DNA of 64,000 nucleotides from positions 81,396 to 145,395 of the forward strand of contig JAGLON010000033.1 in the NCBI GenBank assembly GCA_023138975.1. The letters are read 5' to 3'. The notes beneath the pieces were generated by a model. That model ran no database searches, was not told where the DNA came from, and saw only the letters and a list, made by a program, of their open reading frames with translations. The DNA comes from Candidatus Zixiibacteriota bacterium (GTDB taxonomy: Bacteria > Zixibacteria > MSB-5A5 > GN15 > JAAZOE01). The position numbers were made by a program, and so were the translations under genes. Shown piece after piece: positions 1-9,599 of the stretch (within the stretch, counting starts at the first letter, position 1; each line of letters begins with the position of its first letter).

Positions 1-2
1 TC

Positions 3-2252
3 TTTAAGTTTGTAACCCACGCTCTTATTCGAGGATGTGATATTAGCAGTGCCCGGGGAACGCATGCAGCTTATTATGAACATGCTGGAACCGGAATCGA
101 GATGTATTGCACGAAATTATCTACTATTGATTCCTGTTACATCCATGATTTGGCAGGGGATGGAGTATATTTCAAAAACGAACTTGACCCGGCCCCAGAT
201 TCGCTTGTTGAAGGTAATGTGGTACGGTTTAGCCGATTTGAAAATATTAGATATTATGCCATTGGAGCCGGTAAAAATGCTATTCATGACTCGGTATATG
301 GCTGTACTTTTCAAAATATTGGTGAAACCGCCATTATGCTCGACTATCAAAATAATGTGGCGTACGGCGGACATTTTGTCTGCAATAACACGTTTTATAA
401 TGTCTCACAATTCTGGTGGACTAGATTCGCCCAAACCGGTACCGAAATTGGACAGGTAAAGTATAATGTCTTTTACGATAGAGGCAGTCCCAGCTATTCG
501 CCGCATTATTATGCCAACTTTATGCGGTTTGGTGAAGCTCAACATGATGGTGAAGTGAATCGCTCCTATACTGTAATTGACTCAAATATTTACTATGATC
601 CAAATGAGTCATTTAGCGCCTACGCTAATTACTCTTATCAGAGTTTTGCTGGATGGCAGTCGCTGGGACTTGATGTCCACGGCTCCTGGTCCGATCCGGG
701 GTTGAATAATCCCGCTGCCGGTGATTTCTCACGGCCTTCAGTATCTCAGGAGATGAATTTCACTTATGGCGGACGTACCTGGGTTAATTATGGAGCCTGG
801 CAGTCGGATGATCCTGTACCTGATCCTGATTCAAGTGACAATTATGCCCTAAACAAAACACCAATCGTTAGTGGTACATATGCCGGATACTTGGCGGCGG
901 CAATTACCGATGGTGTCAAAACACCGACTGGCGGCCCTGCCACTACGTGGTCTTCTGATCAAAGCAGTTCGCCTCATTGGATTGAAATCGATTTAGGGCA
1001 AACGAGAAGTATTCAGGGCATAAAAATATACTGGGCCTGGAATAGTTTCAGTAGCAACTGGACCAACTCCCAGCGACTCCAAATTCAGCGTTGGAATGGA
1101 TCATCTTTTGTTGATATTGAGACCATCAACACCAATGATACTCTGAGTTTTGTTACGACTGAGGATACAGTCACTGCCCACCCGGGTAATGCTATTACTT
1201 ATACATCATCTGATAGCTGTATAACAATGGCTGGATTCGCCCCAGTCGCAACCAGCCGGATACGAATATATCAGCCGAGCAACAGCGGTTCTGTCGGTTA
1301 TTCAACGGTATTGTGGATTGCTGAGCTTGAGATATATGGTAAAGATGTAGTTCCACCAGCGATTGAATCTCCAGATCTTGGGGCTTTGCCGGGAGACAAA
1401 AATGGCGAAATTGAATTATTCTGGAAAGCCCCCGGAGATGACGGGCTTTCCGGACGCGCGCGCCTTTACGCGATAAAATACTCCCGATTTGATTTTACGG
1501 CGGCAGACTGGAATAGTCTGCCGTTTTTTATTAATCCACCGTATCCAAAACAGGCTGGTGAGCAAGAACATATGCTAATTGGAGGATTGGAAGCTGGCGC
1601 AACCTATTATATCGCTTTAAAGGCGATTGACGAGCGGGGTAATGTTTCCGCTATGACAAATACCGTCGAGGTTACTGCTTTTATTTCGCAAATATCTCTT
1701 GGGGGGGATGATACTCTTGATGTCGTGAGCCCGGTCGCCGGAGCTGAGTTGCATACATCCCACCCGATACTAACCGTGAATAATTTCGATGCGGCCGATA
1801 CGAATATCTATTTCTTTGAAATTGCTGCCAATCATGAGTTCACTGATATTATTGAAGTTTCCAATAATGTTATTCAGGAGCCGTGGAATACAACCAGCTG
1901 GCAATCATCGGTTAAATTAAGGAACAATCGAGCCTATTATTGGCGGGCGCGAGTCAACAATACCTACTTTAGCAAAACAATGACTTTTACAGTTATACCA
2001 CAGACGCATGCTTATCCGAATCCATTCGATCGAAGCCGGTCTGATGCTGCAACGTTTACTGAATTGCCTAATTCAGGAGATATAATAGTAATGACTGTTT
2101 CCGGAAGTACAATCCGGTATCTAACCAATAACAATGGCCGGGATATTAGCTGGGATGGTACCAATCAGGACGGACAACCGGTAGCGTCGGGCACATATTT
2201 GTGGTTTGTCGAAGGCACTGATATCAATGGCAAGATCGTTGTCACTCGCTGA
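3..2252 (+). CDS. Secreted multidomain protein, 5'-truncated by the window edge: parallel beta-helix-like N-terminus, F5/8C (discoidin)-like domain, FnIII-like domain, FlgD-like C-terminal domain
   Basis: The frame is open upstream of the listed M at 102 (FKFVTHALIRGCDISSARGTHAAYYEHAGTGIEMYC...), so the gene runs off the left edge. NYALNKTPIVSG...WIEIDLGQTRSIQGIKIYW is discoidin-like; YPNPFDRSRS...WDGTNQDGQPVASGTYLWFVEG is FlgD-like. Confidence 0.8.
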   Translation, partial: FKFVTHALIRGCDISSARGTHAAYYEHAGTGIEMYCTKLSTIDSCYIHDLAGDGVYFKNELDPAPDSLVEGNVVRFSRFENIRYYAIGAGKNAIHDSVYGCTFQNIGETAIMLDYQNNVAYGGHFVCNNTFYNVSQFWWTRFAQTGTEIGQVKYNVFYDRGSPSYSPHYYANFMRFGEAQHDGEVNRSYTVIDSNIYYDPNESFSAYANYSYQSFAGWQSLGLDVHGSWSDPGLNNPAAGDFSRPSVSQEMNFTYGGRTWVNYGAWQSDDPVPDPDSSDNYALNKTPIVSGTYAGYLAAAITDGVKTPTGGPATTWSSDQSSSPHWIEIDLGQTRSIQGIKIYWAWNSFSSNWTNSQRLQIQRWNGSSFVDIETINTNDTLSFVTTEDTVTAHPGNAITYTSSDSCITMAGFAPVATSRIRIYQPSNSGSVGYSTVLWIAELEIYGKDVVPPAIESPDLGALPGDKNGEIELFWKAPGDDGLSGRARLYAIKYSRFDFTAADWNSLPFFINPPYPKQAGEQEHMLIGGLEAGATYYIALKAIDERGNVSAMTNTVEVTAFISQISLGGDDTLDVVSPVAGAELHTSHPILTVNNFDAADTNIYFFEIAANHEFTDIIEVSNNVIQEPWNTTSWQSSVKLRNNRAYYWRARVNNTYFSKTMTFTVIPQTHAYPNPFDRSRSDAATFTELPNSGDIIVMTVSGSTIRYLTNNNGRDISWDGTNQDGQPVASGTYLWFVEGTDINGKIVVTR

Positions 2253-2267
2253 TTGTGCACCATTCTG

Positions 2268-3233
2268 TTACTGCAACGTTATATTATCAATATAGAAAAA
2301 TAGCGGTTCTTTGAGGTTCACAGCAAAAATGCTGAAGGCGGAGATAAAAGTCATATTCATTGGTCGAGTTTCCGGAGCATTCTTTATATCTTGACACTTA
2401 ATAAGAATCATGTTATTTCCCGGTTCAACGGTGAATGAATAGTTGAATCGGTCTTGATAAGCTCCCTTATGATGCCTATCTTCAATTCTAATCGATAGCT
2501 GAAATGAAGTATCTTGAGGAGAATAGATTTCAAATATAAAAGCCTTATACCCACTCCAATCCGGATAAGGTTCATTAAAAAAAAACTCTGGGTATTTTGC
2601 GGCATATAGAGTAATCTTGGCGGAGTGTTGACCACTGTTTTTTGGAAAAAACTTTTCGGAAGGAACGGTTTCAATATCTCCATGATGCATTTTATAAAAC
2701 AGGTTATCAGCAATTGATTCGAAACTGCATATAACCGGTTGATTCGCCGAACGATATAAGAAGCCTCCAGCCCATGCGAGAACCGGTGAAACACCTGCTC
2801 CAAAGACAATGACTATAGAAGATAATAGCATTACCTTTTTTACTCGGCTTTTATCAAAAACAGGAAACTGTTTTCTATTTATCAAGAGTATTATTCCCAA
2901 TGAAACAAAGGCGCCAACCATATCTCGAACAATATCCCAGAAATCAGCGTCACGGGGAGTGAACCACTGGAGAAATTCTGTGAAAAAGCCCAGTCCGGTA
3001 GTAAGAATAAATGAGATTGCATAATGGCTAATCGCTGAAGATATTCTCTTTCCCAAAACCGTTCGAGATAGTATTAATATCGCTACAGATATAATACCAA
3101 AGAGAGGTATATGGCCGGCATTGCCGATTTCTCTCCAGAGCATATTATATCCCGGGATATCAACCCAGTAAAGGATAGCAATTGATCCCAGAGTTAATGT
3201 GAGCGAGAAGATGATGACCGATTTCTTTTTCAT
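2268..3233 (-). CDS. VanZ-like family membrane protein with C-terminal carbohydrate-binding-like domain
   Basis: TM-rich N-terminus with GLGFFTEFLQWFTPRDADFWDIVRDMVGAFVS (VanZ-like), followed by a soluble beta-rich domain. Confidence 0.7.
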   Translation of the reverse strand: MKKKSVIIFSLTLTLGSIAILYWVDIPGYNMLWREIGNAGHIPLFGIISVAILILSRTVLGKRISSAISHYAISFILTTGLGFFTEFLQWFTPRDADFWDIVRDMVGAFVSLGIILLINRKQFPVFDKSRVKKVMLLSSIVIVFGAGVSPVLAWAGGFLYRSANQPVICSFESIADNLFYKMHHGDIETVPSEKFFPKNSGQHSAKITLYAAKYPEFFFNEPYPDWSGYKAFIFEIYSPQDTSFQLSIRIEDRHHKGAYQDRFNYSFTVEPGNNMILIKCQDIKNAPETRPMNMTFISAFSIFAVNLKEPLFFYIDNITLQ

Positions 3234-3282
3234 GGTGTCAATATATGCGATAATAGAATCTATAAGGAAATAATCTTTCCGA

Positions 3283-4410
3283 CTATTGTTTTTTACCCTC
3301 GCCTGAGTTAATGGCTCTGGAATATAATAAAGAGTCGTTTTCGATAATCTTTACAATTTGTTCGAACATAAACTTAGCAACAATTTTCGCGCCCTTATCT
3401 GTGAAATGATGATGGTCGCCAAAGTATTCGTGGGTTTTAGGAATATTAGGCGCAATATCTGCAATGGGCACATTGTATTCTTTGCCTATTTCGAGAATGA
3501 TTTTGCGAGCCACAATATCGGTTTGCAGCAAGCTGATATCGGTGCAGCGTACGTGCAAATGACGCCAGTTCGTAAGATTGTATTTGTCGAAATCATTCAT
3601 TTCCGAAGATATACTATTTGTTTTGGTGCCGATGATAATCTTACTTCCTTGTGCTCGGACAGTGTCAATAACTCCGATAATGTGTTTGCGATAGAGTTCC
3701 ATCCGATCCAATGGGGGAGTCTCCCACAGCCAGTCATCTTCCTGACTATCAACGATGTTCGCTATTTGCCACCGTTTATAAGTCATTTGCCATGAGCGAG
3801 GCAGGAATCCTTTAAATGCTATTTTTGCCTTACTGGTCAAGCGAAAAGTTAGCGGTGGTTGGCTGGGCTGAGTTCGCGTGATGTTCGTGTCCGAGGGGGG
3901 GTAAGGGTTTGTATAAAAATCGGAAGCCGGATTATAAGCAATAATGTCGGGTGAGAATTTCGAAAGCCATCCGGAGTAATAATGACCAATTCGCGGCGGT
4001 GACATACCCGGACAGGCAGCGTTCAAGACTTCAAACCGCCCGGGGTACTTCTTATTCAGCATTTTCCGCAACTGAGAAGGATAATCCTTATCCTTGCTTT
4101 CATAAAGTCCGAAAGTCGCAGAAGCTCCGGTGCAGAATACACGAATAATGCTGTCTGGTTTTTCAAATGTAATTTCCGGGCCGCGAAACCCATGGCTGTT
4201 AATAACCCATTTTTGAAATGTAGCATTGGGGCGATTGTGCCAGCCATATTCATCTGAGACCGAAAGATTATCATTTGAATAATTGCTCCAGAACGGAGCA
4301 TCCCACTTGACATAATCATCAGTGCGCGAGGCTATTTCTAGGATAAATAAAAACAGCAATCCCATGCCGATATATTTGATAATCGTTTTTATTATCTTTG
4401 CAAAATCCAT
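3283..4410 (-). CDS. SGNH/GDSL hydrolase-like protein, membrane-anchored
   Basis: N-terminal TM; FCTGASATFGLYESKDKDYPSQLRKMLN near the N-terminus; DHHHFTDKGAKIVAKFM near the C-terminus; adjacent to an MBOAT gene. Confidence 0.7.
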   Translation of the reverse strand: MDFAKIIKTIIKYIGMGLLFLFILEIASRTDDYVKWDAPFWSNYSNDNLSVSDEYGWHNRPNATFQKWVINSHGFRGPEITFEKPDSIIRVFCTGASATFGLYESKDKDYPSQLRKMLNKKYPGRFEVLNAACPGMSPPRIGHYYSGWLSKFSPDIIAYNPASDFYTNPYPPSDTNITRTQPSQPPLTFRLTSKAKIAFKGFLPRSWQMTYKRWQIANIVDSQEDDWLWETPPLDRMELYRKHIIGVIDTVRAQGSKIIIGTKTNSISSEMNDFDKYNLTNWRHLHVRCTDISLLQTDIVARKIILEIGKEYNVPIADIAPNIPKTHEYFGDHHHFTDKGAKIVAKFMFEQIVKIIENDSLLYSRAINSGEGKKQ

Positions 4411-4419
4411 AGTCAGCCT

Positions 4420-5856
4420 CTAAAACTGGAAGTATATAAAGCTTTGTGCCGAGGCGCCGTGAAACGCAATTAAATAAACAAAGACGGCGTAAACGACAGT
4501 TCGGAACCAGCCTGATACTTTTTCAATCTCCGACCAATTGTCCCGGGAAATCTGATACTGAATAAACTCATAGACCGCCAAAGGCAGTGCATACCAAACC
4601 AGAGGCATGAGGATTAACGGGTCGGCTGTGCCTTTAAAGGTAAAGACGTTACCCCATAACTGCCACAAATGCGGAATAGAGCGTGTTCTGAAAATGATGA
4701 GCCCAACAGTAATTAAGTTAAACATTAAGAATATCTTAAACAGTCTTCGGACAAGGGGAGGGAATATCTTTTGCATGAAGGTATGCGCGTCCCAAAAAGG
4801 TTTGCACATCCTATGGGTAATTAGCATGACTCCTTCCCAGGCACCCCAAAGAACGAAATTCCAGGCGGCGCCATGCCAGAGACCACCCAATAGCATCGTT
4901 ATCCAGAGATTCCGCAAGGTCTTTCGCTCACCTCCGCGACTACCGCCGAGCGGAATATAGAGGTAATCTCTGAGCCAGGAAGAGAGACTGATATGCCAGC
5001 GCTGCCAGCGTTCGACAGGGTTAGTAGCTATGTATGGGTGGTTGAAATTAATCATAAGTTCGATACCCATGCATTTGGCGCAGCCTCGGGCAATATCGGA
5101 ATACCCTGAAAAATCACAATAAACTTGAATCGCAAAACCCCATCCTGCTACCCATATTTCAAATCCGGATGGGTCGGATGCCCTGAATACTTTATCGATA
5201 AATGGTGCCAGGTTATCAGCTACGAAGACTTTCTTGAACAATCCAAGCAGTATCAGGTGAAGGCCTTCGTAAAACTGTGACTTGCTGAATTTGCGTTTAT
5301 TCAATAGCCGCGGGAGCAGGTCTTTGGCTCGTTCAATTGGTCCGGCCACAAGCTGCGGGAAAAACGCGACATATAAGGCAAAATCAAAGAAGCGGTTGGT
5401 AGGCTTCATTTTACCGCGATAAATATCAATGGTATAGCTCATGGTTTGGAAGGTATAGAATGAGATACCGACCGGCAAAATAATATTGAGATACATGGGA
5501 TCAATGGCAACGCCAATGGAAGAGGCGACATCGGCAAAGGAATCAGCAAAGAAGTTATAGTATTTAAAAAATCCCAAAATACCAAGATTCGTCACCATAC
5601 TGACCGTTAACCAGATTTTTTTGCGCTTTTCAAAACCGTCCGAAAGGATGTCATTTTCATTTTGGATTTTGAGACCGGTAATATAGTCAACAATTGTTGA
5701 AAGAGCGATTAAGGCCAGGAACCGCCAATCCCAATAGCCATAAAAGACATAGCTGGCCACAAGGAGCATAAGATTTTGCGCGCGAAAGGGAAGAATCCAA
5801 TACAGTAGAAGCACTATAGGAAAAAAAATCGCAAATGCGAATGAATTAAATAGCAT
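4420..5856 (-). CDS. MBOAT family O-acyltransferase (AlgI-like)
   Basis: Multi-TM, 478 aa; RWHISLSSWLRDYLYIPLGGSRGG and GLWHGAAWNFVLWGAWEG motifs. Confidence 0.92.
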   Translation of the reverse strand: MLFNSFAFAIFFPIVLLLYWILPFRAQNLMLLVASYVFYGYWDWRFLALIALSTIVDYITGLKIQNENDILSDGFEKRKKIWLTVSMVTNLGILGFFKYYNFFADSFADVASSIGVAIDPMYLNIILPVGISFYTFQTMSYTIDIYRGKMKPTNRFFDFALYVAFFPQLVAGPIERAKDLLPRLLNKRKFSKSQFYEGLHLILLGLFKKVFVADNLAPFIDKVFRASDPSGFEIWVAGWGFAIQVYCDFSGYSDIARGCAKCMGIELMINFNHPYIATNPVERWQRWHISLSSWLRDYLYIPLGGSRGGERKTLRNLWITMLLGGLWHGAAWNFVLWGAWEGVMLITHRMCKPFWDAHTFMQKIFPPLVRRLFKIFLMFNLITVGLIIFRTRSIPHLWQLWGNVFTFKGTADPLILMPLVWYALPLAVYEFIQYQISRDNWSEIEKVSGWFRTVVYAVFVYLIAFHGASAQSFIYFQF

Positions 5857-6035
5857 CCAAATCCTTGCCGGTCTATTCTATGGCCAATATATTGAGTTAT
5901 AGAGGTCTTTCTATAAATACTATCTATTTATCGGCAAATTATCCACTAAACTCATAAATTCATCTCTGACAATCAAGTTTTTTTTTACTGTTGACCTTAT
6001 AAATGAACGAGTCTAAAACTAATATATGCAATACG

Positions 6036-6052
6036 CTATACTGTCAGTATAG
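6036..6052. promoter_or_regulatory. Perfect palindrome CTATACTG-T-CAGTATAG, candidate operator
   Basis: 8-bp perfect inverted repeat around one central base, upstream of the minus-strand MBOAT gene and past the stop of the dockerin gene. Confidence 0.3.
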
Positions 6053-6098
6053 TTGGTATTATATCATTGGGGAGAATGCTTTATTTGCCTGATTATTG

Positions 6099-6704
6099 TT
6101 AATTTCCGCACATGGGGAGCGGACCATTGGTATAGACATAATTAATCAGGTGTTTGACGTCGCCAATTTCAACGTATCCATTCCCGTTTGCATCGGCAGA
6201 ACCCAAAGGTTGTGGCCAAGGGCCATTTTTGAAAATGAAATTGAGGAGGTAAACTCCATCGCCGAGTGTAACCTCACCATCACCGTTTGCATCTCCACAT
6301 ATGTATTCTACTACTTTCCCGGTGACTGAATGAGAAAGTGTCGACCAGTTATCGACTTCATCGACGGCTTTCATGGCAAAATAGTATGATTCGATATTTT
6401 CAAGACCATAGACAAACATGGCTTGAAAAGTACCTCCGGCGACCGGTTTTGGTTCGCCTTCAAGCTGATACGCCTTGTCCCAGTTTTCCGGTGTTAGGGG
6501 AGAGTTCCAGTAGCGGATATCATATTCTTTGGCTGTTCCAAACGTGCGGCCATCATCACCCGGGGCAAACCAGCGCAGCATAATGCCTGGTCCGGTGTTG
6601 TAGTTTTCCACCGGGATTGCGTTGGGAAAATCATCGTCAGACATCACCTTGTGATTGACGGAGACGGCCAAGATTATCAGAAAGAGAATAGTTGTTTTTT
6701 TCAT
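6099..6704 (-). CDS. Secreted FnIII-like and dockerin type I protein
   Basis: Signal peptide MKKTTILFLIILAVSVNHKVMS; two Ca-binding dockerin repeats GDANGDGEVTLGDGVYLLNFIF and ADANGNGYVEIGDVKHLINYVY. Confidence 0.85.
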   Translation of the reverse strand: MKKTTILFLIILAVSVNHKVMSDDDFPNAIPVENYNTGPGIMLRWFAPGDDGRTFGTAKEYDIRYWNSPLTPENWDKAYQLEGEPKPVAGGTFQAMFVYGLENIESYYFAMKAVDEVDNWSTLSHSVTGKVVEYICGDANGDGEVTLGDGVYLLNFIFKNGPWPQPLGSADANGNGYVEIGDVKHLINYVYTNGPLPMCGN

Positions 6705-7050
6705 AGTCCCTTGAAAGGCGGTAAAAAAAACTACAAATCAGGCTGCTGTGGGACAGTCAGATATGATTCGTGTTTTCGTACCTGAACTCCAAAATGTGGT
6801 ATTAGTTAGCGGTAAAAAGTAATCCTTATATGCGTCCTGTATATCTTCAGCCTGTTATACAATCAAATAGCCAAAGGGACATATTTTTATTGTACCAAAT
6901 ACGCATTACCTCTAATTATTTGTAGGTTATTGACTCCATGTTGGTAGCCGGTATTCTCAAGTTCTATATCTACAGGAAATTAAGCGGTCGACATTTAGTT
7001 TCAGCGTGACAGTTGAGTTAATGGAGAGAGATTTTGTTTAATAAAGTTAC

Positions 7051-7078
7051 TTGACAGACCGATAGAAATTATTAAATT
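7051..7078 (+). promoter_or_regulatory. Sigma70-type promoter for tRNA-Met
   Basis: TTGACA at 7051-7056, then TAAATT-like -10 after 16-17 nt, about 20 nt before the tRNA. Confidence 0.5.
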
Positions 7079-7095
7079 AGAGCCTGTTTTACAAT

Positions 7096-7169
7096 GGCGG
7101 AGTAGCTCAGTTGGTTAGAGCAGCGGAATCATAATCCGCGTGTCCGGGGTTCAAATCCCTGCTCCGCTA
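7096..7169 (+). tRNA. tRNA-Met (anticodon CAT), probably elongator; CCA not encoded
   Basis: GGCGGAG/CTCCGCT acceptor stem, GCTC..GAGC D arm, GCGGA-ATCATAA-TCCGC anticodon arm, CGGGG-TTCAAAT-CCCTG T arm. Folded by eye. Confidence 0.93.
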
Positions 7170-7291
7170 TTTTTTTATGTCCAATTCTTCTCGCTGTAAA
7201 ACTGAACTGAATAACCATTGCATTTAGTATTGAAAATTATTCTATATGTTTAGTATATTATGTGATAATTAGTAGAATTATTCGAAAAGTG

Positions 7292-7320
7292 TTGACTTTA
7301 TATGTCCACTTCAATATATA
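7292..7320 (+). promoter_or_regulatory. Near-consensus sigma70-type promoter
   Basis: TTGACT (7292-7297), exactly 17 nt, TATATA (7315-7320). Predicted TSS near 7327. Confidence 0.6.
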
Positions 7321-7326
7321 CTTGTT

Positions 7327-7533
7327 ACCCTAGGGGGTAGGCTAAAAGGCTGACGGGTCCTGAGCACGCACTCGTCCACATTTGGTAACTCCTAAGACAT
7401 AAAAATTGGCGCCAATTTATTTCTGTTTTCGATTACTCGATAGCGCGCTGATTAATAGATAATGCTTGATCAACGTATTCGTTGATTGGGTTATCACCCG
7501 GTGGGGTTCGTGCTCTCCTTGCCGGGTTTTTTA
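7327..7533 (+). ncRNA. Candidate structured RNA (independent sRNA or attenuator leader), about 205 nt
   Basis: Lies between a strong promoter and an intrinsic terminator (ACCCGG...CCGGGT + T6). Internal hairpins: TACCC-TAGG-GGGTA, GACGGG...CTCGTC, AATTGGCGCCAATT, ATCAACG-TATT-CGTTGAT. No family recognised. Confidence 0.4.
7496..7533 (+). terminator. Intrinsic terminator
   Basis: ACCCGG (7496-7501) pairs with CCGGGT (7522-7527), followed by a T run. Confidence 0.55.
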
Positions 7534-7673
7534 TTGAAAATTTCAAGCCTAAACATACTATGTTTAATAGAAAAATATGGAGCATTTACTTGACATTGAA
7601 AACAAAAGATTATAATTATATTAATTGTCTGATGCGTACTAGTGTGAGGGTAATTATCAGGAGGGGAGTGGAG

Positions 7674-9599
7674 ATGTTATCAAAACTAACTATTATCATT
7701 ACGATCTTTTGCGTTTTGTTTTCAGTTAGCGGAATTCTTGGTCAGGAGTATGGCGTTATTACTGATGAGGAATGGGCGCTGGAACCGCCGGTCGATTACC
7801 CGGGCGCAAATGCCGTAATAATTTTTGATATTGGAGTTTATAAATTAACTAAAAATACTTTTTCAGTAACTCGCCATTGCCGTGTTAAAGTCTTTAACAA
7901 GGATGCTGCCAGAAATGTCACTGAAGTAGATATACCTTATTCTAAAGGAGATAAATTTAAATCTCTTAAAGCCCATACATATACCAAGGATGGACAGAAG
8001 ATTGAAGTCAAAGAGTATGTAAAAAAGAAAATTGATGATACTGACTTCAATTCATTTGCATTCCCGTCTGTGGACAATGGCGCAATTATAGAGTATTCAT
8101 ATACCTTAAATATAAAAAGGTACTGGAATAATGAATGGCGGTTTCAGAAGACAGATTACACCTTACGCTCTAATTTTACACTGGATGCTTCGGACAGGTT
8201 TAAATTTCAAGTTACGTATCGAGGAATACCTTTCTCGCTTCAATTGCCTGGACTCAAACAAGTCATCAAAGAATCAAAGGATTTGCCAACATTTCATCTG
8301 GAAATGACAAATATTGCCCCTGCATCTGACGAGCCGTTTATGGGAGCAAAAAATGACTTTATTGCCGCAGTCTCGTTTGATGTAATAGAATATGAAGGGC
8401 AAAGAGGCAAATACTCATATTTAACTCCATGGGATGAATTGGGTAACAATGTATATGAGTATTTTATTTCTGATTTTGTAAAGAGTAAAAAAAAGATAAG
8501 CACTTTATCAGATTCCGTTTGCATGGGTATCTTTGAACCAAGAGCCAAATGTGAAGCGCTCTATAATTATGTTCATCAGGAGATTGCCACTGATATTGAT
8601 GAGAGAAATATCAGTTCGATCTTTGATGTTGTCAAACGTAAAAAAGGAACACAATTCCAACAAAGTGAGCTTCTTGCCGGTCTTTTGTTTGCCCAGGGAA
8701 TTTCAGCCAATTTAGTTTTCATTGGAACACGGAGTCAAACCGGTCAATTAGATCATACTAAGCGTGACTTGAACCAATTCAATCGCTTGATTTGTTATGT
8801 GCAATATGATTCGACTGAATTCGGCCTTGATGCGGCGGACCAATACGCTGAATTTCCTTATCTCCCCGTTGACGATCTTGTCGATCAGGGTTTATTTCTT
8901 GATAGTATAAATTCTAAGCTGTTAAGTTTTGTTCATCCGGAACGAAAAAATGGTACTGATGTTGGGAGTATTATTCATATAGATGAAGACGGGGGAGCCG
9001 TTTGTTCCACAACTGTCTATTTTAAGGGGTACGCCAAGTCCTTTTTATTTAAGAGAATGGAAGATTCGGTTTCAACTGAAAAACTTATCAAGGACTATCT
9101 CGACAATGATATTGAGATCGAGTATGATTATAAGATGATAAGCTCATCTATTGTGCGGGAAGATGAGTTGGATCGCATTCGTTTGGATGTCGTCATGAAG
9201 ATTACTGATTTTGCTGAAGATATTGATGGAACGGTATTTTTCTCACCATTTATTATTCCTATCGAAAAAAACGTCTTTATAAAACAACAGCGATTATTCC
9301 CGATTGATTTCGGATACGTGTATTCTAACCGGCATAGGATTCAAGTGACGCTTCCGACTAATATGGTTATTACTAATAAATTGTCTACAATATTTAAGAC
9401 GTTTAAGGTTGGTAGTTTTAAAAGACAAGTCTCGGCCGCGGATAATATGTTGATGATTAAGGCGGACTATTCGATCTCTAGGGCAAAATTCAGCCCCGGC
9501 ACCTATCGCCAGATTCAAGAGTTTTTTGAAATACTCAGCGAGGCCAGCCAGGATCAAGCGGCGGCATCACCCATTGCGGTTGAGGGTGATGGGCAATGA
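7674..9599 (+). CDS. Secreted DUF3857/transglutaminase-like protein
   Basis: Start revised from TTG 7482 to ATG 7674, preceded by AGGAGGGGAG RBS and starting with signal peptide MLSKLTIIITIFCVLFSVSGILG. Body resembles DUF3857-type proteins (VDIPYSKGDKFKSLKAHTYTKDGQ). Confidence 0.75.
   Translation: MLSKLTIIITIFCVLFSVSGILGQEYGVITDEEWALEPPVDYPGANAVIIFDIGVYKLTKNTFSVTRHCRVKVFNKDAARNVTEVDIPYSKGDKFKSLKAHTYTKDGQKIEVKEYVKKKIDDTDFNSFAFPSVDNGAIIEYSYTLNIKRYWNNEWRFQKTDYTLRSNFTLDASDRFKFQVTYRGIPFSLQLPGLKQVIKESKDLPTFHLEMTNIAPASDEPFMGAKNDFIAAVSFDVIEYEGQRGKYSYLTPWDELGNNVYEYFISDFVKSKKKISTLSDSVCMGIFEPRAKCEALYNYVHQEIATDIDERNISSIFDVVKRKKGTQFQQSELLAGLLFAQGISANLVFIGTRSQTGQLDHTKRDLNQFNRLICYVQYDSTEFGLDAADQYAEFPYLPVDDLVDQGLFLDSINSKLLSFVHPERKNGTDVGSIIHIDEDGGAVCSTTVYFKGYAKSFLFKRMEDSVSTEKLIKDYLDNDIEIEYDYKMISSSIVREDELDRIRLDVVMKITDFAEDIDGTVFFSPFIIPIEKNVFIKQQRLFPIDFGYVYSNRHRIQVTLPTNMVITNKLSTIFKTFKVGSFKRQVSAADNMLMIKADYSISRAKFSPGTYRQIQEFFEILSEASQDQAAASPIAVEGDGQ

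Noticed and set aside
37-459. 140-aa plus-strand ORF at the left edge
   Set aside because: Overlaps the open beta-helix/discoidin frame that continues from before the window; no domain.
2268-5856. Possible anti-phage or toxin system near the VanZ/MBOAT genes
   Set aside because: All three genes fit cell-surface glycan modification; no nuclease, toxin or defence domain seen.
7096-7169. Possible tRNA-Ile2 (CAT) instead of tRNA-Met
   Set aside because: Acceptor and anticodon-arm sequence look like elongator Met from memory; cannot be excluded without checking lysidine determinants and tilS.
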